This document shows positions 10,648 through 23,225 of a stretch of 64,000 nt of DNA, one piece after another. The number at the start of each line of letters is the position of its first letter. Within the stretch, counting starts at the first letter, position 1. Origin of the DNA: Merluccius polli (lineage: Eukaryota; Chordata; Actinopteri; Gadiformes; Merlucciidae); NCBI GenBank assembly GCA_030340625.1, contig JAOPHQ010002018.1:32501-96500 (forward strand), given 5' to 3'. The position numbers were made by a program, and so were the translations under genes. Under the pieces are notes generated by a model. That model made no database searches, had not been told where the DNA came from, and saw only the letters and a list, made by a program, of their open reading frames with translations.

Positions 10648-13600
10648 CCCGGGTGGTCCACACTATGCCCCAACCAAGTAACAACCCTGTTATGTTGCTC
10701 CCACTGAACCGCCCGGTGTTTAGACCATGCATTTGAAGGAAAAACACAATTGCATGAGCAATCCCAATGTATAGTCGAGATCCCCGCCAGCCAGTCACCA
10801 CTGGTTTAATCAACCCAATTGTTCCCAATGAAAACAATCTCCAGGGCTGTGGAAAGCGGGGCCACTCCATGTCGCTTCCACACTGATTTGATTCTTTGCG
10901 CGCGCCACACACACAAAAGGAAGTGAGACCACCGGAGCGATGAGTGAATAATTCAGCTTTTTGCACATATTTGGCACCGTTTGTGTTGGAGTGTGTTGCC
11001 GTGAGTGGAGCGCAACGGCAACACAGCCTCCCCTTGCATCCTGCGCCGTTGCCCAGCGCGTGCATAAAATAGCCACTGCTTAGTGGCTTCGGGGGGTGCC
11101 CACGCAACAGACCTACCCAACCCCCCCTTCCCACCCACCCCAGACATGCATGCTGCTCGGCTAAATCGGCAAAATCTCCCCACGGACACCTTGACCAATG
11201 GATTCTTCTGGAAAGGCAAGGGAATTGAGGCAGGCTGTTTTATTTGAGTGTTTCTTCAATTCTGAACACACACACACACACACATCTATCCAACTGCAAA
11301 GGAAGTTTACTGGGTAATTATGTTTTACAGTTAAAACTTGAAAGTATGTCATTGTGCTTTTTTTTTTTTTTAGGGGGGGGGGGGGGTGATCTATTATTGC
11401 TATTTGGATTAGCGCCTTAGCACCAATTAGACGATCCAAAACTGTCTTTTTGAAGAATCCCATTAACTCTTCCGTAGTTTCCACAAAGCAATGGCGACAC
11501 AAATGGCACGCTGGCCGCCCAAGCAGGGAGAATGGGCAGGATTTATGGAGCTGGTTAGTACCAGTCTGTCATTTGTGCACCAGATGACAACATGATCTCG
11601 GTGGACCGTGTGGGCGTCTTGTAAATCAATGTAATGTGAAGAAAGAATGGGCTTTTGTTATCACTGCTAGCATCGCTGAAACGTTATCCAGACAAATTCT
11701 GGAATATGGCCGGGCATTATGTTACATTTACATAATAAAGGGAAGTCACCGATAATAGTCACGAACAGAGAGAGAGGGCCGGAGTGATTACATGCTCAAG
11801 GTTAGGGGAAGTCACAAGGTTATCTCCGCAAGACGGGTCGCAGTGCAGACATTCACACTCGGCTCCCTGATTGAGCCGTCTCACGCTACGGCGTTAGGAA
11901 ACATGCACTGCCACTGGTAGTGGTGTTTGGACAGAGAAAATAGACCTTAATGACCCTTTGACCATTCAAGAAATATTATCTGGCGGTACAGAAAGACATC
12001 TTAAATGTTGTTACAATAACATTTAATAGACACACAGCTCCATGGGTCGACGTCGCACTCTCCGTCCCTTTGGCTTCGTTTCGCGTGTTTGTGTTTATAT
12101 GCGCAAGCGTGTGTGCGTGTGTGTGTGTGTGTAGAATCACATGAAATGTGTATTTCTGCCTGCAGACATATCATTGGATTATCTGTAATCAAGCTGACTC
12201 TACATGACTGGCTTTCAGAGCCGTTACATGAAATTGAATACTACATTCTCATGAATAATGAATAGGCATGTCAGGAGAGCAAGCCCACCTCGTGGGGACA
12301 TTTCACAACTCAAAAGCATGGGAAAACTTCACGTCTCTTTTGTCTCCTTTTCGATGACAATCTCACATTAGCGTGAATCCTCCTCTCTGGCGATCATAAC
12401 AAAGTCCCTAGCGTGTTAAGGGTGAGAGAAACCCCGGAACAACTGCCCATGTAATCCAAGGGAATGGAAATAATGAGAAAACAAAGACAATTTAAAAAAA
12501 AGGCTTGAAGGGAGCCTGTAATTACGATAGCTTAAAACAGCATATATCCGCTTCCCTGAAACACGTAGTACTCAAAAGGTCAATACAAATACATACTGTG
12601 GAGTGTGTGTGTGTGTTGGTAGCTGGTTTACAGCCTCCTCACCTGGCCTGAGTCAGACTGATGAGACTCTGGGGCTGGGGGGGGGGGGCTGCACACCTGT
12701 GGTGCAGAGCAATCATGGCACCCAGGATAAACCAGCTATCACCACACACACACACACTTAGGAGAGAGCCAGATATCAGCAACACACACGTCGTCACATG
12801 CACATACAATGAAGTCAAATCAATTAATCAGCTATAGGCTCTGCTCTATTTTCATGCACAGCGGTTGGCCCCGAATATAGAGATGGCTCACATCCATGCA
12901 ACCGCGCTGTGCTATTACAACGTCGGTGGCACATTTGGAGAACGGTCCATAACCTTAATGAGCCACAACAACACGTCGAAACCCAAACCCGATGAACTCA
13001 TCCCGCTCAAAAAAAGGCGCTTTGCTGGACTGCGATACCGAAGCCCCCCCGGGCATTTAAGTGAGAATGAGGCATTTATCAGGTTTACATTCTGCTATTA
13101 TTAGCAGGCTGACATTTGTGTGCGAGCCCACTGACGGTGTGAGGACGCACCGCCGCACACACGCGCACACCGCCTCTAATCACCAAGGACACGTTCCCCC
13201 CCCCCAGGGAAAGGATCACAGCGCTCCGATTTGAAAACACGCAGAAAAAAGAAAAAATGAAAATACTTTGATAAGCAATTAAACACATTTCCTGCTGCCT
13301 CGGTTTTTGTTTTAGGCTCTTTCAAGTACGGCATGCAAATTTGTATATTTTGGGATCAAATGTGTTAAACGCAGCGTAGGGCCAGCGATTCAACATCTTT
13401 GATTGCCATGCCACACTAACATCTCAGGTTTTTTCCCCCCTCCACCTCTCTCAGATGTGTGTTTTGCGCGCTTGAGGTTCGGCGTGTTTATGCCATACTG
13501 TACATCACAGAGGCACGCTTATTATTATCACATGATCATTATCAGCCCAGCAAAAGAAATTCCCCCCAAAAATGTATTTTTTCTTTTTTTTTCCTCTTTC

Positions 13601-15263
13601 GTTTCCTGCTTCCTGCACTTCAAAGGATGCATTTCATCACCCAAAAATGTCCGTAACTTTTTTGCTGTAATCTGTTGCTAATGAGAGATGTGTATCTAAA
13701 CGGTTTCATTGTCGCATCCCAGTGGTTTGCTTTGTGTTGTTGCACGGGGGGAAAAAAAAGAGGAAAAAAAGGAGGAAAAGGAGAAAAAGGAGGCAAGGAA
13801 AATACTCTGTATGGCTGCAGTGATGAGCCAATTAAAGTTGGAACAAGCTGCACATCCGCAAACACTTTAAACAGGACCTAGTCTGGCTCTAGCGCTGGCA
13901 CAAGACTGCACACTCAATGTTTTGTATGAAATATGCAGTTCATTCTCTACTCCTTCCATACGGGAACAGGCCGAGGTATAAAAATGTTTCCAGTACAGTA
14001 ATGTTATACTGTCCTCAGCAAAAGAAAATTATTTTGAGTGAGGACAATGGAAGAGATTTGATAATGCTAATTTATACAGGAGAATACCATCTCTTTTGGT
14101 TTGTTTGCTTTTCCCCCAAGATGAACAATAAGAGTCATGGAAATTACAATGCAAAAAGACTTTAATAAATTTCAGAAGCGCACACATACATAAACCAAAC
14201 ATTTTACAGTTTTCTCAACACACCGGCAACTCAAAGTCAATTACAAAGATCATGTAAGGTGCGTATTGTACTTCACATTGAATAAAAGTGAGGTTCTCGG
14301 TCTCCCTTACAAGTATTCCCATATATGGGTGTCGTCGTTTTTTTCTGTCGTTTTTTTTTTTTTCTTTTTCCCCAAAGATCAGGCAAATCTAACCATTACA
14401 CAGTGCTAGGATGCTATGTATAGACCATACTGTGGACTCCTACGCAGTGGAGAATACGTTTGATACCATAATTACATGAATATACCTCCTCCCGATACAG
14501 CAATCTCACTCACTACGAGGTAAGATATAAAATTAAAAGCTTTAAAATAGACATCGTCTCCTAACACAATATTCAGATAAGACACAAAAAAAAGATTGCT
14601 GGACAAGTTTTCATTTTTATGTTGTATATAATAATACACATTAAAAAAAATGGCTGCCGGTCAATCCCACCACCGTAAATAAATTACGATTTTGCAGGCC
14701 ATGTCTATTTTAATGGTTTTAATTATATGGCTATATACTGTACATTTATGTATATATATGTACTGCATAGCCACCTGGGCTTTACCTATTGAAGCATTCT
14801 TAGGTTTACCAATTAACAGGACTACTGGACAACAATGCTGCTAACCATCGAGTTACTGGTGTAGTAGTGTAGAAAGTGGTCTATATAGTCTATGTGAAGG
14901 AATACAGTTGAGGCGAAACGTGTGGCGCGCTCTGAAGGGAGTAAGTGCACTACAGTGGATCGTTGTTGTCGAGTGTTACCTTTTTATTGCTGCTTTTAAG
15001 TCGAAGCCTGGATTACCTTCTCGTTTTGGTGTTGCATTGCACTCCCCTATCTTAAATTGTCACTTTAATAAATAACGTCAATATAAATAAGTGCACAGAT
15101 TTAAGCAAATTTGTGCTGAGCCCACTGAGTTGTTGTTGCATTTTTTTTTCTTTTAAAGACTGCCTGAGGAATTGTGTGTTGTTCTGCTTTTCACAATCTG
15201 GATTCTTGCTTTGTTTTTTTTTCTTTTTTAATAACGCAATTTTTCTTCCCATTTATTTGTCCT

Positions 15264-15266
<3 letters not shown>

Positions 15267-15313
<47 letters not shown>

Positions 15314-15319
15314 ACACAG
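15267..15319. repeat. Poly-C run joined to (AC)n
   Basis: A run of 33 C (15,267-15,299) is followed directly by about ten AC dinucleotides. The compound structure suggests that one repeat type grew from the end of the other. Confidence 0.93.
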
Positions 15320-15544
15320 GTTATGTCCACTCCGGCTTAGTGGTCAAGAGCGACACGACACACACAAAAAGGTTAGGCTTAGTGCGCCGCCTCAGCTTTT
15401 TTTTTTTTGCCCTACATAAACAGCTTTTGATTACAAACCCTGGTGTTTAGTCTCTTGTCATTGTGGCTTAGCTCAGACTATTAAACATGTGGTTTTCTGG
15501 CCACTTCAACAGCACCCATAGCGGCCAGTGGCACAGGGTGTGAA

Positions 15545-15546
<2 letters not shown>

Positions 15547-15583
<37 letters not shown>

Positions 15584-15594
15584 GTGTGTGTGTG
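15547..15594. repeat. (GT)n microsatellite
   Basis: About 18 GT dinucleotides, with a TAGG interruption near the right end. Confidence 0.95.
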
Positions 15595-16054
15595 GAGGGG
15601 ATGCACAACAAAGGAAGTTGTACTGTTGTACTGGGGGCCATGCATTGCACTGTAACATCAGCCACACTGCTTTACGCAATAGTGCGATTAGTGGCACCAA
15701 ACGTGGGAAACAAAGAAAAAAGGCAATATTTGTACCAAAAGTAAAAAGGGTAAAGTGTGATGTGGGCATAAAACACTCGATATTAGGCCTCATTGTAGAC
15801 TTTGCAGCATTTAAAAAAGAAAACAACACTATCTGTCACAAGCTCTGTGAGCCCAGAAAGAGCGACTTTAAAGCATACAAAAACATCATGTAAGAAAATA
15901 AAATGGCCACAAGGCAATTTGTAAAGCAATAAAATACAAATCATAACCAAAAATATAAACACCATCAACTCTGTGACAGATATACATACACACATACATA
16001 TAAACATACTTTGTACAGGTCTGCTGACTGTGTATAACTTATTTTACAGAGCGA

Positions 16055-16110
16055 TTGGTGGTAGTGGTGGTGGTGGTGGTAGTTGTTGTGGTGGTGGAGG
16101 AGGAGGGGTG
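16055..16110. repeat. (GGT)n / (GGA)n trinucleotide tract
   Basis: GGT repeats, broken once by AGTTGTT, change into GGA repeats. The minus-strand shadow frame reads poly-Thr and is not a gene. Confidence 0.9.
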
Positions 16111-16689
16111 GGACTTGAGTATGGACGTTTTTTTTTTTTGTTTTGTTTTTTTTAAGACCGGACCTCCAAGCTTATCGTCCTCGACAACGCAGGCAAGTGA
16201 AAGCATAGTGTGGATGGTGGGAGTTTGGGCAAAGCATTTCAGCGTCACTGCGAAAGAGGCGCTTCATCGAGTTCAAGGGCATCTCACTGTGATCACCCCC
16301 CCCCCCCATCTGAGTTCATCTTGTCCCCCCCCCTCCCCCATCCTAGATCCCAGTGCCACTCGAGCAAAGTTTGAGTCTGCAGAGACAGTAAAGTACTTGT
16401 TTCACCTCTTCACAGTTCTCGCCTTCCTTCCTTCATTCCTTCTTCCCTTTGCCCTTCTCTCCCTCTCTTTCCTTATCTCTCCCTCTGGCTTTTGTTTTCC
16501 TCCCTTTAGGCTGGTGGGAGCTAGAGATTGATTTTAATCCTGTGGGAGCGGGCTGTGCCACAGAGTGTGCCATAGTGTGGTGGTTTCAGTGCCGTCTCCT
16601 GAAATATAGAGAGACAGACAGATATAGGGAGATTGTTGTTACAATATCATTGAGCTCTGTGCAACCTAGGCTGCAAAATAATAAGTCAA

Positions 16690-16752
16690 GCATTCTTCAA
16701 GGCATGACTGACCGTCAAAGCGTTTATCCCATCAGGTCTCCTTGAAGAATGC
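16690..16752. repeat. Inverted repeat, 13-bp perfect stem
   Basis: GCATTCTTCAAGG at 16,690-16,702 is exactly complementary to 16,740-16,752, with a 37-nt spacer. Either strand could fold into a hairpin. No transposon termini or target duplication were seen around it. Confidence 0.75.
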
Positions 16753-17603
16753 TGCAAGTCACATATTTGGCTTTTTGTTTTATTCCTGTACTTATCAGAG
16801 CATGCAATCTTATCATTACTCCCCAATTTGTCTTTTTTTGTTTTTTGGTCTCCCACCACACTATCACACGGCTCCTCGTTTGCCCTTTGGAAAGCCATTT
16901 TGGATCAATTTAGAGCCCACGGTTTTGGACCCATGCCTGTGGGTCCTCTGATATGTACAAGATTCAACAAAAAGAAATAAAAAAATACAACCACAACAAA
17001 AACACCTTTCAGAACTTCACCTTTAACCGACATCTCGGTCAGACAAGATGTAACCAACCGTTATCGTGGCGTGACATTAGCATACAATTATAGAAATTAG
17101 CCTTTGAATAAAGCATGGAAAAAAAGCACAAAGGTAAATGGATAGAAGGATAGAGGGTGGAGTGAGAAGCGTATGATTTGGTGAGTCGTCTTTGCTAGCC
17201 TTTTAACAAGGCGGCCCACTCTCTCTGGGCAATTTCCACCACTATGAGTCAACATGAGATCTTCTTTATCATCGTATGTTGTTTCCTCGTGTGAAAGGTT
17301 GACCCTAACCCCCTCAACCGCACAAAACTAAAATATTATGGTTTAGTCATACCGTTGCAAAGCATTTCCCTTGCCATTGCTTTCTTTCCCCCCCCCCTCC
17401 TGAACATTTCAAAATTGCAATCTCAGAGATTCACAATGAACGGAGACTTAGACAGCACAAGGATTATCAAAAGTCGATCATGTGAACGGTGAACGAGGAT
17501 GAGATTCAATTTATTGTCACTAGTCACAAGTACCGGCGAAATGAGATCGAACAGGAGTTTCTTAAATATCATCGAGAGTCACTTTTATATACTGTGAACC
17601 CCC

Positions 17604-17604
<1 letters not shown>

Positions 17605-17644
<40 letters not shown>
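17605..17644. repeat. Poly-C run of 40
   Basis: Forty consecutive C, the longest homopolymer noticed in the window. Confidence 0.95.
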
Positions 17645-17645
<1 letters not shown>

Positions 17646-17877
17646 CCCGCCCCTCTCCACAAGCCCCTCCAGGAAATACAGACCAAACAGAAGAAGAAAT
17701 GCATTGGCCTCATGCGCTCTACAATATTCACGATGTGTGGCTCATTTGATCTGGCTCGAGGGTGACACGCAGTTCCATCGCCGTGGGCACACTGACCTCT
17801 GATAAGATGTCGGCGATGCATTGAAAGAAGAAAATGATGAGATGGACATGGTGAAGAGGAGGGGGGTAGGCAAATGG

Positions 17878-17917
17878 GAGGAGGAGGAGGAGGAGGAGGA
17901 GGAGGAGGAGGAGGAGT
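17878..17917. repeat. (GGA)n trinucleotide repeat
   Basis: About 13 GGA/GAG units in a purine-rich setting. The minus-strand frame reads poly-Ser or poly-Leu and is not a gene. Confidence 0.93.
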
Positions 17918-20549
17918 GAGAAAAAAAAGTAGGGAGGGAGGAAAGGGAGCGAGGGAGTTTGCAAATGGCGCTCTTATGAGTATAATGGGGCCATATGGTG
18001 GTATAATAGTGCTCTCCAAGGTATCCTGTTTTGACACGCTTTTCTCTTAAGCGGCTACATCTGTAATGTCTCGCCAAAACATCTCGCCTCTCGCTTTCTC
18101 CTTCTCTCACCACCCCCCCCCCCCCCAAAAAAAAACCAACAAAAAAAACAATGAAAACAAACAAGACATATCGACAGGGTGCTAATGCAGTGCGATTGTG
18201 TTGAAAATAGATGCAGCTGAATGATGAGATAGATGGGAAAGTGATGCAAACCAAATGAAAGGGAGCATTATAAAATGGGGTGGCTAGGGGTCATCACTTT
18301 GTTGCATCTCCTCCAATCCTCGGGATCTCACTCACCCCAGGGGAAGAGCACATGTGACATCCCAGATTATCTTAAAGGAAGGCTGCAGGTTTTTTCTTTT
18401 CCCTGCCTCTTATCAACCTAATTTGAAACCTAATTACAGTGATTTTAATCATATTGTGTAACTAGTGATTAACCCTTTAGTGCATTTAATTAACCTCTGC
18501 AGCCATAGTCTCCTCGTCAGGAAATAAATTGTCATGCTAGCGGCTTTTTTAGGGTGATTTTTTCCAACCTGGTTTTAAATAAGCACACCCAAAAACTGCA
18601 GGGAAATCTAATATCTTAAGACGGCATCACTTATCGATCGCTCAGGGGGAAGGAGAGAGGTGGATGTATCGTTTGCTTAACGCCAGAGAAAATGTGGTCT
18701 GTAGGCAGGGATGACTAATGGAGTTATGAATGAGGATCATTTGACCACTCTTATTTCTATATATGTATAGAAACACCAGCAACGTAGGATATGGTTCTGC
18801 AAAACAGGATACGTTGTTGTACTATTTCATATATTGATGTTTAATCATCTGTCTTCCAAAAAAAAACCTTAAGTAAACCTCAATCCACTTTGCCTTAAAA
18901 TGTAAAAATTGAGGATGATTGTTAATTCTTCACTGACTGAATACTGACTGCATATTTTAAAGCAGGCGATAAAAAAAAATCATCCTGACAATTTGTCATG
19001 GGGTAGTATGAGGATGTTCAAAATGAAATGCTCCTCAGAAGTAAGGCGTGATGTTGGTAAGCTCCTATCTACACACTATAAAGCAGCGTGGCAGAGCTCT
19101 GCTTTAGCCATGGTCTCAGATAAAAGGTGGATCAGGGAGAAATGACGAGCAAGACTATGTGGGTGTTGCCATAAATGATCCTGAGCAACAATAATTCCAC
19201 CGGATAAACAGTCGTTTATGGAAAAAATCTGTCATGAGGGGTTTTTAAAAGCTCATAGGATTTCAAAGAAGGGCATCTCGAGAGCGAAAGGCAATGTGTA
19301 CACCCGATGTTTTGGAAATGTGGCCGGAATCGGTGGCGAGACAGAAATAATAGGCATCTCAAATCATCGATGCGGTGTGATGCAATTGACCCAGAAATGG
19401 ATAAATTATATTTGTAATAATTATGATGAACAGATGAAAATAAACCAGCACAAATGTAATTGAATGAAAATGTGCCTAATATGTGTGAATTATGTTTGTT
19501 ATGTAATTATGTTAAAGATATATCTACATTAAATATAACTTACTGCCCATAATTACATTCACATATTCTTCAAAAAAGCATGCCACACATCGTATCCCTC
19601 ATGACAAAAATAAAGTCAACAGTAGATGATGTATCCACATTCATCTGTGTCGTGTTAAGAGTAATGGTATATGGTGCGCATAGCTCAGCTTCAGCTTGTA
19701 TGTGTGTGGCATGCGCGGCTAAGATTCCCTTGGTACGTAACCTTTTCCGTGTCACCTTGACGCCTCCCACACAGCAGTGATGTGTCACTTTTCCCAGGGT
19801 GCCTCGCTCTCGCATTCGCAGGAGAGAGCATCTCCCGGGCTGCCTCTCCTTACGTCTGATTTTTAAAAAAATGTCTTCCCTCACAGTTTTTTATTATATT
19901 TATTTTATTTTATTTATTGGGGCACTTTACATTTGGCACCTCTCTTAGGGGAATCAAAAGCCCTGCGATGTACCTTAGTTTTAAAATGACTTTATTTATT
20001 TCATGAAGATTCAGCGGCACATTTAAGACGGCACTTAATGTTTTGAGTACAAAAAACCTCCCCAAAACTTTTCACCTCATCTGTGGAGCCTTTTAAGCAT
20101 TTGTATAGCCCTCGCGGTGGCATGTGTCACTCCTGTCTCACCTTCTGACTAAAATGAATACTAAAAAGCAGTGAGTGGACCCATATCGATGCCTCACTGT
20201 GACAGCCACATTTGTTACCTGACCACTCAGCTTGGCTTGTTTAAACAACGTCAGTCAAAAAAGATTAGCTTTCAGCGCTTCTACCCCTTTGACCTGGCAG
20301 AGATCAATTAGTTACGAGGGGAAATGCTCTCTCCACTAAAGGCTCTTTCAGCAGCCATTCATACTTATGAAAAGAATAGACCTGCTTGATATGACAATTA
20401 CACCATGACCCTTACTCTAGGCTTTGGGAAAGGGTATTACCCTGAATACAGATGGTTATAAAATATTAGGAAAACAGGGTTTTCCTGACATGGAGTTCGT
20501 ATTCTGAGTAGCCTGTTTTTTTTTTTCTTTTCGTAAAGCTGCAGCCTAC

Positions 20550-20717
20550 TCAGTATTTGTTGCAGATGACATTCATGTAGACATGGTGGTCTGTGTGGCT
20601 GAATTCCCCAGCTCCATGCCGCCACCCTCCCCCCTCCACATCACCTATTTGGGGACAGCAGTAGGACTCCGAGAGGAGACTAGTGTGGGTGGGTTTAAAA
20701 AGGAAGTCATGAATTAC
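20550..20717 (-). CDS. Read-through C-terminus of protocadherin exon (alternative isoform)
   Basis: If the donor at 20,717/20,718 is not used, the reading frame continues for 55 codons to a stop at 20,550. The predicted tail starts VIHDFLFKPTHTS and ends NVICNKY. Delta-1 protocadherins are known to make short isoforms by ending transcription in or retaining the intron after the large exon, so this tail is plausible. The residues do not match any motif I know, and the conserved part of the protein ends precisely at the donor, which argues that splicing is the main outcome. AATAAA-type signals on the minus strand near 19,900-19,995 could end such a transcript. Confidence 0.35.
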   Translation of the reverse strand, partial: VIHDFLFKPTHTSLLSESYCCPQIGDVEGGGWRHGAGEFSHTDHHVYMNVICNKY

Positions 20718-23225
20718 CTGTCGAGTGGTGATCTGCCCTGCAGTCTTGAATCCCCCCTGACAGCTGCACTCTGAGACACTGTATGGGTCGGAGCTAGTCG
20801 AGGAGCACTTGGAAAGTGAGTCACAGCCCACCACGAACGTGTTGTCCAAGGGGAGCTCCTGGATTACGTGGTGTTTCTTTGGGGCCACCGGTGTCTCCGG
20901 TTTGATTTGAAAGGTGGGCTGGGGGGACGCAGACTTGTAATGCTTGGCTAAGTCTGGGCTGTCGGGTTTGAAGGTGGTGGGCGTCGTGGCCCAGTTATAC
21001 TTCCCCATGGTCTGCTCCTCCAGCTCCACGGGGAGGTCCAACGTGCCATTAATGTGCTCGTGGGTGGGGTCATCAGGCTTGGATTCATCAATGGTCACAA
21101 AGTTCAGAAGCAGGCTCTTGGGGGACCGCTTCTTCTTCTTCTTCTTCTTCTTTATCTGACGGTTCTCTTGATTTGGCGACACCCACTCGCCGCTCTGCTT
21201 GCCCTTCTGCACTACTTTGTGCCTGGGTGTCTGCCGACAGCGCACCAAAGCCGTCACGAATATGACCAGGATGACAGTCATGGTCCCCGCTATAATCGCT
21301 ATGACAACGATCACGTATCCACTTGCTTGGGGCGTAACATCATTGTCTCCGATGTTACGGTCCAAAGGTGTCTCCATACTTTTCCGCAGCTGCTCTTGGA
21401 TATAGGTGGCGTTAGAGACAGTGTCGTTTACAAACAGGTGAATGAGTGCAATGGCGTGTAATGATTCAGGCTGGCCCAGATCTTTGACCTTGATCACAAG
21501 CCTGTGCAGCCCCTGATCAGCCGTCACTATTTTCTCCTGCAGGGTGATGTTTCCCGTAGCCTTGTCTATGGCAAAGAGACCTCTCGGTGAGACCCTGGAG
21601 GTGATGATGATGCTGCTGATGATGCTGTAATGAAGCTCAGCATTCATACCTGTGTCATTGTCAATGGCAAACACCCTGGTGACCACTGCACCGGGGTTGG
21701 TGGAGGTCTGGACCAGGTCGTAGGAGTAATTGGACGAAGGGATGACGAAAACCGGGCGATTGTCATTTACATCAACCACATTGATCGTGACCTTGGCGTA
21801 GGAGGTGGTGGGTGGTTGCCCGCCATCGACTGCCTTCACCATGAATGTGTAAGAGCTTTGCTGTTCCCTGTCAAATGTAATGTTGGGCTTGATCACACTG
21901 GTTACAGGGTCGATGAGGAAGTTATCTTTCCCATTCAAAATGGACAGGGTTATAACGGCATTATCCCCCGCATCCGCGTCCGTCACTGTGATTAAGCCGA
22001 CAGTCCCGTAGAGAGGCAGGTTCTCGGGCACATAGAAGTTGTACTCGGGATGTGTGAACGCCGGGCTGTTGTCATTGAGGTCCTGCACGATTAGCCTGAC
22101 TGTGACATTGCTCTGCAGAGACGTGGAGCCATTGTCACGGGCTACGACAGTGAACGAGTACCTCTCCTGCTTCTCTCTGTCAAGCCGCTTGCCAACAGAG
22201 AGGATCCCAGTTCGTCTGTCTATGTTAAACCCGTCAGGCGCATCGGGGCCAAGAGTATAAATAATCTCAGCATTATGCCCACTGTCGGCGTCAGTGGCAC
22301 TGATTTTTATCAACTGAGTTGATGGGTCATTGTTCTCCGGTATGGAAAGTTGGATCTCCGGTTGGGGGAAGATAGGTGCATTGTCGTTCTCATCCTTGAT
22401 TTTAATTAAAACCATGGCTGAAGTGTTCAGTGGTGGTGTTCCTCTATCCGAGGCAACTATCTTAATTGCATATTCCCGGGTTGTCTCATAGTCTAGTGGG
22501 GCTGCCGTCTCCAGTAAGAACTGGTCATTAAAGACAGGTTTTAACCGAAAAGGGACATCGTGGTCAGAGTAACAAGCTACTTTGCCATAAAGATCAGCGT
22601 CCTTGTCTGTGACTGTAATTAGGGCTATTTTGTTGTTGATCGGAGCGTTTTCAGACAGCAAAACGGTACCATTAACCTGGTTAATTATGTAGCGGATGTC
22701 TATCGAGGGCACATTGTCATTAACATCCGTTACGTTTACAGTCACTGTAGCTCTGGAGGGGGTGGAGCTGCCATCGCTGGCAAGAACAATGAGCTTGTGG
22801 ACCGGCGTCACCTCCCGGTCCAGCGGCTGTTTAACTGTGATCATTCCCGATGAGCCGTCGATGGCAAAGTGGCGTTTGGTGGCCGCAGAGATCTGGTTGC
22901 TGAAAGAGAAGTGGATCTGAGCGTTAGAGCCCAGGTCGGCGTCGGTCGCATGGAGCTGTGCGACGGAGGTCCCGATGGGGGCGTTCTCAGGAACATTGAC
23001 CTCCAGCTCGCTGTCCTTGAAGATGGGCCGATTGTCGTTGACGTCGGAGATGGTGACCTGAAGAATGGCGGTGCTGGATTTTGGAGGGTTGCCACCGTCT
23101 TCCACCTTGATCTTCATGACGAAGGTGTCCTTCAGCTCACGGTCCAGGTTCTGCTGAACGATGAGCTGAGGCCACTTATCCCCTTCGGGGGTCTCGATGA
23201 TGTCCAAGCCAAACTCACTCACACT
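20718..23225 (-). CDS. pcdh11: Protocadherin-11-like, large coding exon (EC2-EC7, TM, proximal tail)
   Basis: This 2,508-nt exon encodes residues 183-1018 of a delta-1 protocadherin, a calcium-dependent homophilic adhesion protein of the plasma membrane, mainly neural in vertebrates. The acceptor is a pyrimidine tract ending TTTGCAG at 23,226; the donor is CAG|GTAATT at 20,718/20,717; both are phase 0. Cadherin linker motifs mark the repeats: DVNDNRP (243, end of EC2), DVNDNVP (349, EC3), DENDNAP (460, EC4), DLNDNSP (564, EC5) and DVNDNRP (667, EC6). EC7 runs to about 785. One membrane helix spans about 819-842 and is followed by RCR. A poly-Lys block (874-881), PDLAKHYKSASPQP (939-952) and HHVIQELPLDNTFV (967-980) match the conserved delta-protocadherin tail. 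EC4, EC6 and MGKYNW favour pcdh11; parts of EC2 and the tail (METPLDRNIGD, SPNQEN) look like pcdh9. EC7 carries about seven extra residues at 717-730. Confidence 0.93.
21582..21623 (-). other. EC7 insertion encoded by ATC/AGC-rich codons
   Basis: Residues 717-730 (ISSIIITSRVSPRG) sit between the conserved YSI and LFAID of EC7. I recall about seven residues at this place in human PCDH11X. The codons just here are runs of ATC and AGC, so the insertion looks like trinucleotide slippage inside a coding exon. The frame is kept. Confidence 0.6.

Larger units (their letters stand above)
8934..20549. other. Gene-free stretch, probable pcdh11 intron
   Basis: Apart from the repeats listed separately, no protein, tRNA or rRNA gene was recognised. 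Frames of 60-180 codons are mostly crossed by poly-C, (CA)n or (GGT)n. Several evenly complex, AT-rich blocks with TAATTA and similar homeodomain-like sites (about 12,160-12,290 and 18,400-18,560) are candidates for conserved non-coding elements. On the minus strand, AATAAA-type signals lie near 19,900-19,995, below the read-through stop of the protocadherin exon, and could serve a short transcript. Confidence 0.5.
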
